This document shows, piece after piece, positions 12,310 through 24,186 of a stretch of 64,000 bases of DNA; the first letter of the stretch is position 1; every line of letters starts with the position of its first letter. Both the position numbers and the translations under genes were made by a program. The stretch is from assembly GCA_964016985.1 (NCBI GenBank), contig OZ024827.1:56732137-56796136 (forward strand), written 5' to 3'. Below the pieces are notes generated by a model that was given only the letters and a program-made list of their open reading frames with translations, made no database searches and was not told the origin of the DNA. The DNA is from Anodontia alba (lineage: Eukaryota; Mollusca; Bivalvia; Lucinida; Lucinidae).

Positions 12310-14434
12310 AACAAGAGGCCCACAGGCCACAGCTCGCTCACCTGAGTGACATAGCCACTGCAGATATGCAAATGTTATGCAACATTTTTCCAATCCTATC
12401 ATCGCAACTAATGAAAAGATCATCATTTGAGCAGTTCTTAGTTTTGAAGAAGAATATTATTTGGGCCTGACAGTCAATGGAGCATGAACATTTGGATAAA
12501 CTATCACTCACATTTCAACAGTAGGATCAATGTGGAATTTGGTCGAAATTGGCTAAGTGGTTTCTGATGAATTGTGATTTTATACACGTAAACAGCACAG
12601 AGGCTGGGAAATATAATAAACATAAACAAAATGGCAGCCATCTTAGATTTCCAATCAGGACCAATTTAGCTACTGCTTATCTGCAAGTCACCTCAATACT
12701 TCCAATATAAATGTATAGGGCCCATGCAAATGCATTGGGAAGCAAATTTGACCTTGCCATAAAAAGGTAAAACATCAACATAGAACCATCATTTTAGCAA
12801 TTTTGGTAGATCTCCTGTCCCCCATAATTTGTGCAAAGGTTAGGGCCCAGGGCTTATTTGGTTCTGGAGAAGAAGATTTTTAAAGGTTTTTACCATATAT
12901 GGCCATTTTGATCAATGGACCATGCCCATTTTAGCAATCTTTTGTTCTCCTGCACCAAGGAGGCTCTACATGAAATTTGAGCAACACTGGCCCAGAGGCT
13001 TCAGAGGAAAAGTCATTTGAAATTCTGAACATTTTTCCCATACAAATGTATGGGGCCAATACAAATGCATTCAGAAGCAAACTTGACCTCGCCGTAAAAG
13101 GTCAAATGTCAATGTACGACCATCATTTTAGCAACTTTGGTAGACCTCCCGTCTCTGATGATTTGTGCAAAGTTTCAGCTATAAGGCATCCTCGGTTGTG
13201 GAGAAGTAGATTTTTAAAGGTTTTTACCATATATCGGCATGGCGGCCATCTTGGTCAATAGATGGCAACTAGTTAAGCAAGCTTTCATTCCCCTGCCCCA
13301 GGGAGGCTCCAAATAAAATTTGAGCAACACTGGCCCAAGGGCTCCAGAAGAGAAGTCATTTGAAATTCTCAACATTTTTCCCCATAAACATGCATAGGGA
13401 AGCAAACTTGACCTCTCCGAAAAAAGGTCAGATGTCAATGTATGACCATTATTTTAGCTACTTCGGTAGACCTCCCGTCCCCGATGATATATGCAAAGAT
13501 TCAGCTACAGGGCATCCTCGGTTATGGAGAAGAAGATTTTGAAAGGTTTTTACCATATTTCGGCATGGCGGCCATCTTGGTCAATGGACGGCAACCATTT
13601 TAGCAATCTTTCATTTCCCTGCCCCAAGGAGGCTCCAATTGAAATTTGAGCAACATTGGCCCGAAGGCTCCAGAGGAAAAGTCGTTTGAAATTCTCTACA
13701 TTTTTCCCATACAAAAGTATAGGGAAGCAAATTTGACCTTGCCGTAAAAAGGTCAAATGTCAATGTACGACCTTTATTTTAGCAGTTTTGGTAGACCTCC
13801 CGTCCCCGATGATATACGCAAAGATTCAGCACCAAGGCATCCTCGGTTCTGGAGAAGAAGATTTTTAAACGTTTTTACCATATATGGGCATGGTGGCCAT
13901 CTTGTCAATGGAAGGCAACCATTTTAGCAATCTTTCATTTCCCTGCCCCAAGGAGGCCCCACATGAAATTTGAGCAAAATTGGCTCAAAGGCTCCAGAGG
14001 AGAAGTCGTTTGAAATTCTCAACATTTTTCCCATATAAATGCATTTGGAACCAAATTTGACCTTGCCGTAAAAAGGTCAAATGCCAATGTACGACCTTTA
14101 TTTCAGTAATTTTGGTAGACCTCCTGTCCCCGATTATTTATGCAAAGATTCAGCCCCAAGGCATCCTCGGTTCTGGAGAAGAAGATTTTTAAAGGTTTTT
14201 AAAATATATGGGCATGGCGGCCATCTTGGTCAATGGACCACAACCATTTTAGCAATTTTTTGTTCCCCCAACCTAAGGAGGCTCTATATGAAATTTGAGC
14301 AAAATTGGCCTAGTGGCTTCAGAGAAGTCGTTTGAAAATGTTAACAGACGGATGCACGGATGGACGGACACACGGACGGACGGCGGACGAAAAGTGATCA
14401 CAACAGCTCATCCTAAGCATAGCTCAGGTGAGCT
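12310..14434 (+). repeat. HINE-like element, ~330-bp units
   Basis: The head 'acaagaggcccacaggcc' leads to GCTCACCTGAG and 'atagccactgcagatatg', shared with 28940 and 51176. One unit-like 'ggcagccatctta' segment is followed by four copies of a 330-bp unit with 'catggcggccatcttggtca', 'aaatttgagcaa' and 'ccttgccgtaaaaaggtca'. A GGACGGACACACGGACGG tract and 'catagctcaggtgagctaa' close it. Confidence 0.7.
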
Positions 14435-14574
14435 AATAATAACGACCAAACTTTGAACGGATCCTTTTCGAAAAAATCTATAGTCATTTTTACCGTTTTG
14501 TATGACACAGGTTTACCCTCTCGAGTATTTTCGCTTTCACGTCAGAACACAACAAAACAATTTATCAATCACTT

Positions 14575-16880
14575 TCACTTTTTAATTTGTGGGCTTTCAT
14601 CGATCGCGGTTTTGGAACTGAGGGTTTGGGAAGTAGTATCTTTATGAATATCGCCTTCGCAATGCTGTCGCACATTCTCATATAAGTACCAGGCCCTCTC
14701 CGCACTGAGACCTGGCCTATGAATTATCTCCGGTTCTGTTATGAGAACAGTCTGAAGTTTTTCCTGATCCTTTATTATACTGACATTGAATTCAGCAGAG
14801 GAGGGGAATTCTCTGATGAACACTTTGCCTGGCTCTGACGAAGAAAAACGAAAATGATGATACTTGGTAATGTTTGGTATCTTTCTGAAGCAGGTTTCCA
14901 GGAATACTTTCCATGCATGAACAGGTACAAGTGTATTGTCAGAACACGGCTCAGATATCAATTGGGGAATCTTTATAGACTTCGTGGTGGAAGTAAGAAC
15001 TACTTCTGCAAGTTGAGAAATTGATGACAAATAACTGTGCTTATATTTCATCTTTATCAGACCAAAACAGCAGTCAGGTCCGAACCTGGTGTGATACGGT
15101 AGCATGAATGACAACTCTATATTGGAGTTCAGGCCATGCAATGTTCTCAGACATCGATAGTGAATGACGGCATTGTTTTTATTCTGACCACAACAGTTGT
15201 CACAATGCAGATTAAAATCTTTATAGTTGATAGCATTTTTAGATTCAAAGTAATGATTTAAATAACTAACTGTTTCATTTGCTCCCTTGCCAGTAAGCTC
15301 CCCTTCATCAATAAGATAATTCACTTGTTTAGGCATAGACTCTGCACATATACCAAACAAATGACTCTTCCTCAGAGTCTTAAAATAGATAGGTCAAACT
15401 TGTTGAGGGCTGTGTGGGACTAGAACGTTTTGGGCATAGTGAAATGTGTTATATAACAGGGTGTTCAATTGTTTTAAACAACATGTTTACTATGTTTCCA
15501 TAAATAGCTTTATTTACTATGTTTCCAAAAATAACTTTCTGGAATGTTCAACATATTTACAATAACATGATGTTTACGGCCTTGATTCTGGACTGAGTTG
15601 TTTTTGGAATGTCATGGAAGATTTAGAAGTTTCTTGATTGGAACTAGAAAATAAGAGATGCTTGTAGTAAATTCTTTTTCTAGAACCTTCTTTGATATTA
15701 TATAAGGAGAAAAGATTTTCATCTGGGCATCTTTGTATACTTTCACTGGAAATTATTCTATACTGGATTACTTACTATTTTATTCATTCTGGACTTAAAT
15801 TCTGAATTCAGGAACTTTAAATTGTGGGATCAGAAACTGATATTCAAAGGATTTGTTTTATAAATCCTCATGGATTAAAATTATTTCAGAGGGACTTTGT
15901 GACATAAACTTGAAAGGTACTGTTTATTTACATTCTTTTGTTTTGAATCTTGCCTTACTTTTTTATGAATAAATATTGTTAATAATTTATAGCTTGTTGC
16001 TGGTTTCACTTTCATTTCTTTCTCGTTACGCCTGGCTCGTAACAAATGAAATATGTACTGTTCCTGCCAGTTCATTTCCAGACTGCTTCTGCTCATCACT
16101 GAGGGAGTTCCAAAAGTTGCTGGAATCCTCACATTGCTGTTTGTAATATGCACGACACTCCTTCGCTAAGGCAAGATGGTTTTCTTGTTGTTTCAGGCGG
16201 GCACTTTTCTCATCTTCTGTACAATTCACAGACTTCATAATAAGATTATTGTTCTGTTGACATGTGTCACATAAATCAGACGAAATTTTAATTACGGCTA
16301 CATGAGGTAGGTATAACTTCCAAATGTTCTTGAATTTGGTGAGCCCAACAGCCTTGGAAGATAAATCTCCACATGGTCTAGTATACGTCCTCCAAAGATT
16401 AGCTTTCGTCACATCACTTGGTAGCATCATTACCGTATAATCCTTCATTTTCGGCATTCTGCCAGGTAAAGGTATTGCATTATAATCTGCGAAAGTTGTA
16501 ATAAAGTTGATCACGTCTTTCATCATTCAAACTGAGAGCTTTCGCGGCACACCGCCCTGTATTACCATGCCTTCTAGGAGTGAATCCGCGAATATCATAA
16601 TGTTTACAAATGTTTCTATATCGTGCATTTCCTACTCCATGTGCAAAGAGATACATGGCCTTACAGACTTGTATACCATGTAAGAAAAGCTTAACAGATG
16701 CTCGCTGCCTGTCTTTTTCTTCCTTGTGAGTACATGTTTGTTTTGTGTGTGCTGAGTTAACTCTGTTCTGCTGCAAGTTCGCCAGCAAAATAAGGTCCAG
16801 ATTTTCCTTCGGAAGTTCCGTCATGTTCATTCTGATTTCTTCTAGGGTCGTCAGACCAATGGCTCTATAACACAGCTTTC
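14575..16880 (-). pseudogene. DUF7869-like (RNase H-fold / transposase-like) gene, disrupted
   Basis: Read on the minus strand, an acceptor (TTTATTTCTTTCAG) opens the exon at 16880. Segment one reaches RGFTPRRHGNTGR and is shifted by one base near 16520 into a segment containing LPGRMPK and SDLCDTCQQNN. At 16044 a solo LTR interrupts the frame. Removing it with one 4-bp duplication brings the two sides together in frame. After it come HYAQN, an in-frame TGA at 15394-15396, then PIYFK, QVNYLIDEG, HCDNCCGQNKNN and a C-terminus ending at 14575. The CDNCCGQNKNN block and the later HTRFGPDCCFGL are typical, from memory, of invertebrate DUF7869-domain proteins. Three separate lesions make it a pseudogene. 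Whether the family is host or transposon-derived is unclear. Confidence 0.72.
15447..16044 (+). mobile_element. Solo LTR, 598 bp
   Basis: It starts TGTTATATAACAGG and ends CTCGTAACA, giving TG..CA ends inside a TGTTA/TAACA inverted pair. It is flanked by the 4-bp duplication AATG (15443-15446 and 16045-16048). A TATATAAGG box lies near 15700 and AATAAA near 15969, so the LTR is transcribed on the plus strand. No internal retroelement sequence is present, as expected after LTR-LTR recombination. It splits the DUF7869-like reading frame. Confidence 0.82.
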
Positions 16881-16922
16881 CTGAAAGAAATAAAGCTCCA
16901 TTTAGGGTGTTAATGTACAACG

Positions 16923-17135
16923 TGGGAAAAGGGCTCTTATGTCATATGAACAGCGAATGTCCTGATCAACATATGCATCAATGCAGTCTGATCTGGGCAT
17001 TCTTTGTTCGTAGAGATATATTACAATAACCATTGATTCTCTAAGCAGACAACACAGGCCCAGATCAGCCTGTGTGAATGCACAGGCTGATCTGGGCCTG
17101 CGCTGTCCGCAAATTGCATAAGGGCCCTTTTCGTG
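16923..17135. mobile_element. MITE-like element
   Basis: Terminal inverted repeats AAAAGGGCTCTTATG at 16927 and CATAAGGGCCCTTTT near 17118 enclose about 200 bp. Inside is a hairpin of 'cacaggcccagatcagcctg' type. It sits just upstream of the splice acceptor of the DUF7869-like exon, so it is probably intronic. Confidence 0.55.
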
Positions 17136-17930
17136 CGTTGCGCATAATTATACCATATGGCTGTGCATCTGCACCCAAAGTTTCTGTTGTTTTTTGGTCA
17201 TGAATCATATTTTAAATTAAAGAGCTAACAATATGAGAAAGAGTGCTTTTAAGGCAAAGCAGGGGTCTATCGCTCTGTTGTAGATGAATAAAATGCATTT
17301 TTAACGATTTGTTTTCTGAGCTAGAATGCAAAGTGGCGTACTGAGTGTTTAGTGAAAAGAACTGAGTAAGGATACACAAGTCGAACAAGAAATGTATAAA
17401 ACAAAGAAAAAAAAAAATAAATAAATAAATAAGAGGCATAAAATTGCCCAATTATTCTTGCATGAAACTTACATCGAACTAGACAAAAACAGGGAGAAGA
17501 GTATTGAGATAAAAACAAATACAAACATGTTTAGAAGTAATAAAAAAAACATAAATCACCCATGGGAATTGAACACAGGTCCCTCCAACCTCAACGTGTT
17601 ACCTCACCCTCCAACCTCAATGTGTTACCTCTAAGCTACAGAATCAGGTCACGTTATTGATTAAAGTTGTATATAAAACTGACATGCCATTGTGATGTCA
17701 ACATTCTTACGATTACTTTTTTTTTTTTTTTTTTTTTTATGAAACTAACATGTTGCGATTTGCTGATAAATTTCTAAAGGAACGAGTTTTTGTAGGAAAA
17801 GAAAAAAAAAAAAAAAAAGGAAGCGTACACAGCTATGGCCGTTGTGTATGAAATTTCAGAGATTTGCATGATGAAATAACCATGTATTGGTTGAAAAAAA
17901 AAAAAAAAAAAAACTGCTAAAGGCCTTACC
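17136..17930. other. Low-complexity presumed intron
   Basis: AT-rich sequence with poly-A/T runs at 17405, 17719, 17801 and 17896, and a short direct duplication of 'ccctccaacctcaa' near 17580-17620. No coding support; ORFs across the poly-T runs are artefacts. Confidence 0.45.
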
Positions 17931-18230
17931 ATCATCCAGTCGACAGCCACACCCGCTATCTCAGAACCGCTGCACATCGCTGTCAAACTTCTTTTCCTCA
18001 TCTCGCAGTTCGAAAGGTACATTCACACTGCCAGAGTCTGAATCAGTGTCACTGGCGGAAGAATCACTAGCATCTTCACATTCTGGTTCATTTTCTGATG
18101 ACTGACGTATCAGATACATATCCGTGAACTGACTCACTAAATATAAGGTGCCCTCATCATCGTCATCCAGATTCAGAAAACAGTTTTCGGGTAAAAAATC
18201 CCTGACTGACCCTGTTGACAACTGGGACAT
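17931..18230 (-). CDS. Possible 5' exon of the DUF7869-like gene
   Basis: An ATG at 18230 opens 89 codons with a normal-looking composition. The peptide begins MSQLSTGSVRDF, has an acidic DDDD and SSASDTDSDSGS region, and then meets TGA at 17961. About 30 bp further on is a good donor (GATG|GTAAGG) at 17930. To use it, the frame would have to shift near 17965. It lies upstream of, and on the same strand as, the DUF7869-like exon, so it may be its first exon, also damaged. No homology is recognised. Confidence 0.3.
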
Positions 18231-18303
18231 GTTTTTTCTTTGTGTTTAAACTGCCTTAAAACTTTATTCAGGGGATGCAACTCAAACAGAAATGTGTCAA
18301 ATG

Positions 18304-18374
18304 CAGGGCTCTGGAAATTCTGAAATCTGAATCGGTCCAGCCGATGACGATGACGTCATCAATGAGCCCATTTC

Positions 18375-18405
<31 letters not shown>

Positions 18406-19604
18406 TATATCACCTGTCATGAAAACTAATGACAATTGGCAGTCCTATAACTCTTTTTAAATAATACACCTCAACTCCGTTATATGACGGAAGTCCGGGT
18501 ATAACAAGAATGATCAAAGCTGGCGTCATTAATAAATACAGTCAGGTATGTAAAAAGAAAGAAAGAAAAGAAAAACAAAAGATGATTTTGTTGATTTTGT
18601 TGTTATTTCCACCTCTCAGGGTTTCCCTAGATAACTATTTATAAACAACTGATTCCCGTCTTGTGTAAGCGCGAAGACGGCGGGAAACAGGAGAGACGGA
18701 ACAAAACGACCTTCATGGACCTAATTAGGTCTAATAAAAAAGGCCTGCGCCACTGGCAGTTTTGCAGTTTTCAATGTTTCAGGATTTGACCAGACTGCTT
18801 AAATTTTAAGCACTGACCAATCTTGTCTAGCGCAAGTGGTGCATTACTTATTTTTGCCGTGAAATCTACCTTGAATTATACTCACGTATTACGGCCATCA
18901 ACAAAAATAAAGCGAAAAAAAAAAGAAGCAAACAATAATACCCAGATCAGACGCTGTTGTATGCGACATCTGATCAGGACGTACACCGTTTGGGAATTAA
19001 TTTATCAAATCTGGGACCGACAAACCGTGTTGATTAAAACAAAAAAGAAGAGGAAGAAAACGGGTGCGTTCAAGAGATGCATTCTTTTATCACTCTCAGT
19101 TAAAGCTACCTTTGATCTTTTGGACACGCCGACTGCACCTGATGTTTTGCAGTCTCAGTGTATTCACACGTGTCACACAAAGGGATTAATTATCAGACTA
19201 CCGCTACTGATGATTCGTGTTTATCGCTTGTTTACCGCACAAAGGACAGTGAAGTGTTGATTTTCTGACAATGTTTGGATAATGACATAATTAATTTGTG
19301 CTGCGGTAGGTTGCCGTTATTCATCTGTCTCTCCAATATACATGTCAAATGACCGTTTAGAGCCTTTTAACTACCATAATATCGCATTTAGAAGGTGCGC
19401 GGACGTTGTCAGTTTGGGAAGACTTGACCGTTTGTGATTTTTTAGACATCATTGATTCGTGAAAATTGGTTGGTTGGGGAAAAAATGGGGTTCAAGGCAC
19501 AAACCTGTTGGACTGAATTATTAGCGTTTTGGGGTGTTTGAAATCGGTCCAGAATTCTTAATTTCGGTCCAGACCGGCTATTTTTCCAGTTTTCCGGAGC
19601 CCTG
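18304..19604. mobile_element. Non-autonomous hAT-like element, copy 1
   Basis: The ends are CAGGGCTCTGGAAA and TTTCCGGAGCCCTG (13 of 14 inverted matches). They are flanked by TGTCAAATG on both sides (18295-18303, 19605-19613). CGGTCCAG recurs near both ends, which may be subterminal binding sites. The body holds poly-A tracts. An open frame at 18823 is not kept in frame in copy 2, so no transposase is present. CAGGG ends and an 8-9 bp duplication suggest hAT; that class is inferred. Confidence 0.75.
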
Positions 19605-19792
19605 TGTCAAATGTATACCATTAAAAAACTAAAAGGCTTCACAATAATCGGGAACTGAAAATAATCGGAATTAAAAAGTACCGACTTTCAATTAGTGACA
19701 CACTTGTGTCAATTAAATGTTAAAGATGTCCTGAACCTGAACTTTTAAAACATCATGACTCGTTATTGATGTAAGTTCCCATATGGCACGTT
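19605..19792. other. Short unassigned segment
   Basis: AT-rich sequence between the hAT-like copy and the recombinase fragment. It could be the 3' flank of that fragment's parent element; nothing else seen. Confidence 0.35.
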
Positions 19793-20070
19793 TTAGCGTG
19801 ACGGGTCACATATGTATAGATGACTTTGGACGGCTTGATTTTCCTGGGCAACAACTATTGGGCCTAAACTATGTAAATCTGCAACTTGCTGAGACATATC
19901 TCTTAAGTAGGATTTTGCAAAAGTAGAAGATTGATTCCAGACTGCTGCTTTGTGGATGTCAATTGAGCACAACCTTATCAAAGAATGCCCAGGAAGAAGA
20001 TACGCCCTAACTTTGTGAGCCTTAATTGGGGGCGGTTTATCGTCATCAGATTTACTATACCACATTTCAA
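19793..20070 (-). pseudogene. DIRS-type tyrosine recombinase, C-terminal fragment
   Basis: The minus-strand translation contains KAHKVRAY, then AAVWNQSSTFAKSYLRD, then GPIVVAQ. The order H-x-x-R, W, Tyr in YLRD is the C-terminal catalytic signature of DIRS-family tyrosine recombinases. The N-terminal half and the rest of the element are missing. It lies next to the right flank of the hAT-like copy 1. It is not the same copy as the recombinase at 25640-26495, because both include the region around the HxxR motif. Confidence 0.65.
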
Positions 20071-20203
20071 CTAACCGTTCAGCTGAAAACTACCTAATAA
20101 GTACTTAAAATCGCCCCCAAAATAGTTCCCTGCTAATGTTGATAATGCTAAATTCTGCATTCAAATATATCAGCTTTATACACTCGGATGCTTGTGAATA
20201 GTG

Positions 20204-22024
20204 AATTAAAGGCCCAGGTGGGCCAGAAATCGCTCACCTGGGTTAGGCTATCATGATATGTTACACCTGTGCCAAGGTGGCCATTTTGGCTATCAGATCA
20301 CATTGCCTTTAGCAATTCAGAATCTGATGTTGTTTGAAGAATTTCAATATTGCCACCATGGCCGCCATCTTGGATATTGGAACTGAAAGATTTTGCAATT
20401 CTGAACCTCCATGTCACCCCGATGCCTCCCATCCAGTTTTGACTCACTGACTTACTGTTTGGGAGGCGATGTGATTTGAAGAATTTCAAGATGGCAGCCA
20501 TCTTGCACAATGGAACCGAACTATTATAGTAATTCTGAATTTCCATAACACCCCAATCAGGGCTCTGGAAATTTTGAAATCTGAATCGGTCCAGTCGATG
20601 ACGATGACGTCATCAATGAGCCCATTTTCAAAAAAATAAATATGTATATATCACCTGTCACGAAAACTAATGACAACTGGCAGTCCTAGAACTCCTTTTA
20701 AATAATACACCTCAACTCCATTATATGACGGAAGTCCGGGTATAACGAGCATGATCAAAGCCGGCGTCATCAATAAATACAGTCAGGTATGTAAAAAGAA
20801 AGAAAAGAAAAGAAAAAAACAAAAACGGTTTTGTTTTATTTCCACCTCCGCAGGGTTTTCCTAAACTATTTATAAACAACTGATTCCCGTCTTGTATAAG
20901 CGCGAAGACAGCGGGAAACAGGAGAGACGGAACGAAACGACTTTGATGGACCTAATTAGGTCTAATAAAAAAGGCCTGCGCCACGGGCGGTTTTGCAGTT
21001 TTCAATGTTTCAAGATTTGATCAGACTGCTTAAAATTTTAAGCACTGACCAATCTTGTCTAGTGCAAGTGGTGCATTACTTAATTTTACCGTGAAATCTA
21101 CATTGAATTATACTCACGTGTTACGGCAATCAACAACAAAAAAAAAAAAAAAAAAAAAAGAAGCAATCAATAATACCCAGATCAGACGCCGTTGTATGCG
21201 ACATCTGATCAGGATGTACACGGTTTGGGAATTCATTTATCGAATCTTGGACCGACAAACCGTGTTGATCAAAACAAAAAAGAAGAGGAAAAACGGGTGC
21301 GTTCAAGCGGTGCATTCTTTTATCACTCTAAGTAATGCGACCTTTGATCTTTTGGACACGCCGACTGCACCTGGATGTTTTGCAGTCTCAGTGTATTCAC
21401 ACGTGTCACACAAACGGATTAATTATCAGACTACCGTTACTGATGATTCGTGTTAATCGCTTGTTTACCGCACAAAGGTCAGTGAAGTGTTGATTTTTTG
21501 ACAATGTTTGGATAATGACGTAATTAATTTGTGCTGCGGTAGGTTGCCGTTATTCAGCTGTCTCTCCAATATACATGTCAAATGACCGTTTAGAGCCTTT
21601 TAACTACCATAATATCGCATTTAAAAGGTGCGCGGACGTTGTCAGTTTGGGAAGACTTGACCGTTTGTGATTTTTTAGACATCATTGATTCGTGAAAATT
21701 GGTTGGTTGGGGAAAAAATGGGGTTCAAGGCACAAACCTGTTGGACCGATTTATTAGCGTTTTGGGGTGTTTGAAATCGGTCCAGAATTCTTAATTTCGG
21801 TCCAGACCGGCTATTTTTCCGGTTTTCCCGAGCCCTGACCCCAATGCCTCCCATCATGTAACAACTGAAGACTTTCAAGATGGCCGCCATGGCAGCCATC
21901 ATGGATACGATTCTGATGGAGATGTCGAAAATGTGAAAAGTTACTGACGGACATACGGATGAGGGACGGACCATGGTCAATAGACTATGGCATAAGCTGA
22001 CCTGGAGCAAAGCTCAAGGTGAAC
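20204..22024 (+). repeat. HINE-like element, 'gcctcccatcaagtttt' core, holding hAT copy 2
   Basis: The head 'ggcccaggtgggcc' leads to CGCTCACCTGGG. Units of about 150 bp carry 'tcaagatggcagccatctt', 'agcaattctgaatctcc' and 'gcctcccatc'. hAT-like copy 2 is inserted at 20558. The end is ACGGACATACGG..GACGGAC, then 'gctgacctggagcaaagctc' and AAGGTGAACTAA. Confidence 0.65.
20558..21837. mobile_element. Non-autonomous hAT-like element, copy 2
   Basis: Same ends and body as 18304-19604. The flanking 8-bp duplication is ACCCCAAT (20550-20557 and 21838-21845). It is inserted in a HINE-like repeat unit, whose 'caccccaat..gcctccc' sequence is split. Small indels and substitutions separate it from copy 1. 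No transposase. Confidence 0.78.
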
Positions 22025-23967
22025 TAACAATAAAAGACCTTCAAGTTGGCTGCTCAGGTGGCCATCTTGGATATCGTTACAAAATGTTATTAGCAATTCT
22101 GAATCTCCATGTCACCCTAATGCCCCCCACAAAGTTTTGGCTTAATCTGACTTACCATTTGGGAGGATATGAGGTTTCAAGATTTTCAAGATGGCCACCT
22201 TGGGGGCCATCTCAGATATTGGACCAGAACTATTTTAGCAATTCTGAATCTCTATGTCACTCCGATGCCTCCCATCAAGTTTTGGCTCAATCCGCATTAC
22301 GGTTTAGGAGGAGATGTCTTTTGAAGAATTTCAAGATGGCGGCCATGCACAAATTTAGCAGTTCTGAATCTCCATGTCTCCCCAATGCCTCCCACCAAGT
22401 TTCAACTTAATCTGACTTACCATTCCACAGCAGCTATCGTTTTAAGATTTTTAAGCTGGCCACCATGGCGGCAATCTTGATATTGGAATGGAACCAATTT
22501 AGCAATTCTAAATCTCCATGTTATCCCAATGCCTCCAACCAAGGTTGGGCTCAATCCGACTTACATGTACCATTCGGAAGCAGACATGGTTTGAAGCTTT
22601 TCAAGATGGCCATCAAGTTTCAGCTCAATCCAACACAGTTTGAGAGGAGATGTTGTTTGAAGATTTTCAAGATGGCTGACATGGCGGCCATCCTGGATAT
22701 CAGAAAGGAACGATTTTAGCAATTTTACTGTAAATCCCCATGTGGCCCCAATGCCTCCCATCAAGTTTGGGCTCAATCTGATTTAGGGTTCAGGAGCAGA
22801 TGTGGTTTCAAGATTTTCAAGATGGCCATCCAGGCGGCCATCTTGGATAGCTAAACGGAAAGATTTAAGCAATTCTGAATCTCTATTTTGCTCAAAAGCT
22901 TCCCATCAAGTTTCAGCTCAATCCAACTTACAGTTTGGGAGATGTCATTTGAAGAATTTCAAGATGGCCGCCATGCTGGTCATCTTTGATATTATACGGA
23001 ACAATTTTAGCAATTCTGAATCTCTCGCTCTGATGCCTCCCATTAAGTTTTTGCTCAATCCCACCTACAATTTGGAAGATGTCGTTCGAAAAAATTTCAA
23101 GATGGCCTCCGTGGCGGCCATCTTGGATATTGGAACGGAATAATTTTAGCAATTCCGAATCTCTATTGTCATTATGATGCTTCCCATCAAGTTTTGGCTC
23201 AAACCTACTTACCGTTTGGGAGATGTTGTTTGAAGAATTTCAAGATGGCCGCCATGGCGGCCACCTTGGATATTGGAATGAAACAATTTTAGCAATTCTG
23301 AATCTCTATGTCGCTCCAATGCCTCCTATCAAGTTTCAGCTCAATCTGACTTAAGGTTTGTGTTGAGGTTTTACGGCCCAGTCAACCCGATGGGGTCATG
23401 TCGAGCGTGGTCAGTTTACCTAACCACACATTTACTGGGCAGGCTTAATCCTCTAAGTGGTTAACCAGTATTGTGCATATTCTTTCCCCAGAAACTGACC
23501 ACTGCCCTTCTTGAATCAGCGGAAGGGAGAGAATGACCGTAGAAAATATTTCACGATCAATCTCTACGATAGAATGTTGCCGACCTCGGCTGGGGTCGAA
23601 CCCGCGACCTCCTGGTCTCCAGTTGGAAGCGCATCCAACTGAGCCACCGAGGCAGGCGACTTAAGGTTTGGGAGGAGATGTCATTGAAGAATTTCAAGAT
23701 GGCCGCCATGGCGCCCAACTTGGATATTGGAACAGAACGATTTTAGCAATTCTGAATCTCTGTGTCACTGTGATGCCTCCCATCAAGTTTCTGCTCAACT
23801 GGACTTACTGTGTGGGGGGAGATGTCGTTTGAAGAATTTCAAGATGGCCACCATGGTTCTGGAGGAGATGTCCAAAATGTGAAAAGCTAACGACGGACGG
23901 ACTGACAGACGATGGACAACAGGCCATGTCATAAGCTGACCTGGAGCAAAACTCCAGGTGAGCTAAT
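22025..23967 (+). repeat. Head-less HINE-like array, same core as 20204, holding a SINE
   Basis: It follows the previous 3' end directly. It has about ten units with 'tcaagatggccgccatggcg', 'agcaattctgaatctc' and 'tgcctcccatcaagttt'. The SINE at 23361-23657 interrupts one unit. The end is ACGGACGGACTGACAGACGATGG, then 'gctgacctggagcaaaactc' and CAGGTGAGCTAA. ORFs through it are repeat translations. Confidence 0.68.
23361..23657 (-). mobile_element. Full-length tRNA-derived SINE with target duplications
   Basis: The minus-strand head is tRNA-like: box A TGGCTCAGTTGG (23634-23645) and box B GGGTTCGACCCC (23591-23602). The body follows, with 'cttccgctgattcaag' and 'ggttaggtaaactgacc'. The tail ends CCTCAACACAAAC. 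The 13-bp duplication GACTTAAGGTTTG flanks it (23348-23360, 23658-23670). Pol III boxes are intact. It is not a functional tRNA gene, as no clover-leaf acceptor closure was seen. Confidence 0.85.
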
Positions 23968-24186
23968 GAACAAAAAAAAAAACAAAAAAAAAAAAAACTA
24001 ACCCAGAAGGTATAAAAGTTATTAGCTGCAAGAGAAACATGGACGTAAATTTGCACCTAAACTTGCAGGTAAACTTGAACCTGGTTACGAACGTGACATA
24101 CGCACATACACGTATGCATGTACGGACGCAACATCACTGCGATATGCTATATGCCCCACTCCTGCCAAGGCAGGCGGGGGCATAAA
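23968..24186 (+). repeat. Fragment ending in a GCCCC/GGGGC hairpin
   Basis: After poly-A, a short stretch with 'cttgcaggtaaacttgaacc' leads to the hairpin ATGCCCC / GGGGGCAT at about 24151-24183, with a CTGCC/GGCAG inner stem. This resembles the alternative hairpin terminus near 1000 and 44340. The core array is missing. Confidence 0.4.

Noticed and set aside
12040..12426. 128-codon minus-strand ORF.
   Set aside because: It crosses the boundary between DIRS-X remnant, inverted repeat and HINE head; composition is not gene-like.
18823..21456. ORFs of 145 and 133 codons inside the two hAT-like copies.
   Set aside because: The two copies agree for about 90 codons and then diverge by frame, and the reading crosses poly-A tracts. 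Not a conserved protein.
23582..23655. tRNA gene call.
   Set aside because: Box A and B are present, but the sequence continues into a SINE body and is flanked by target duplications, so it is the head of a retroposon.
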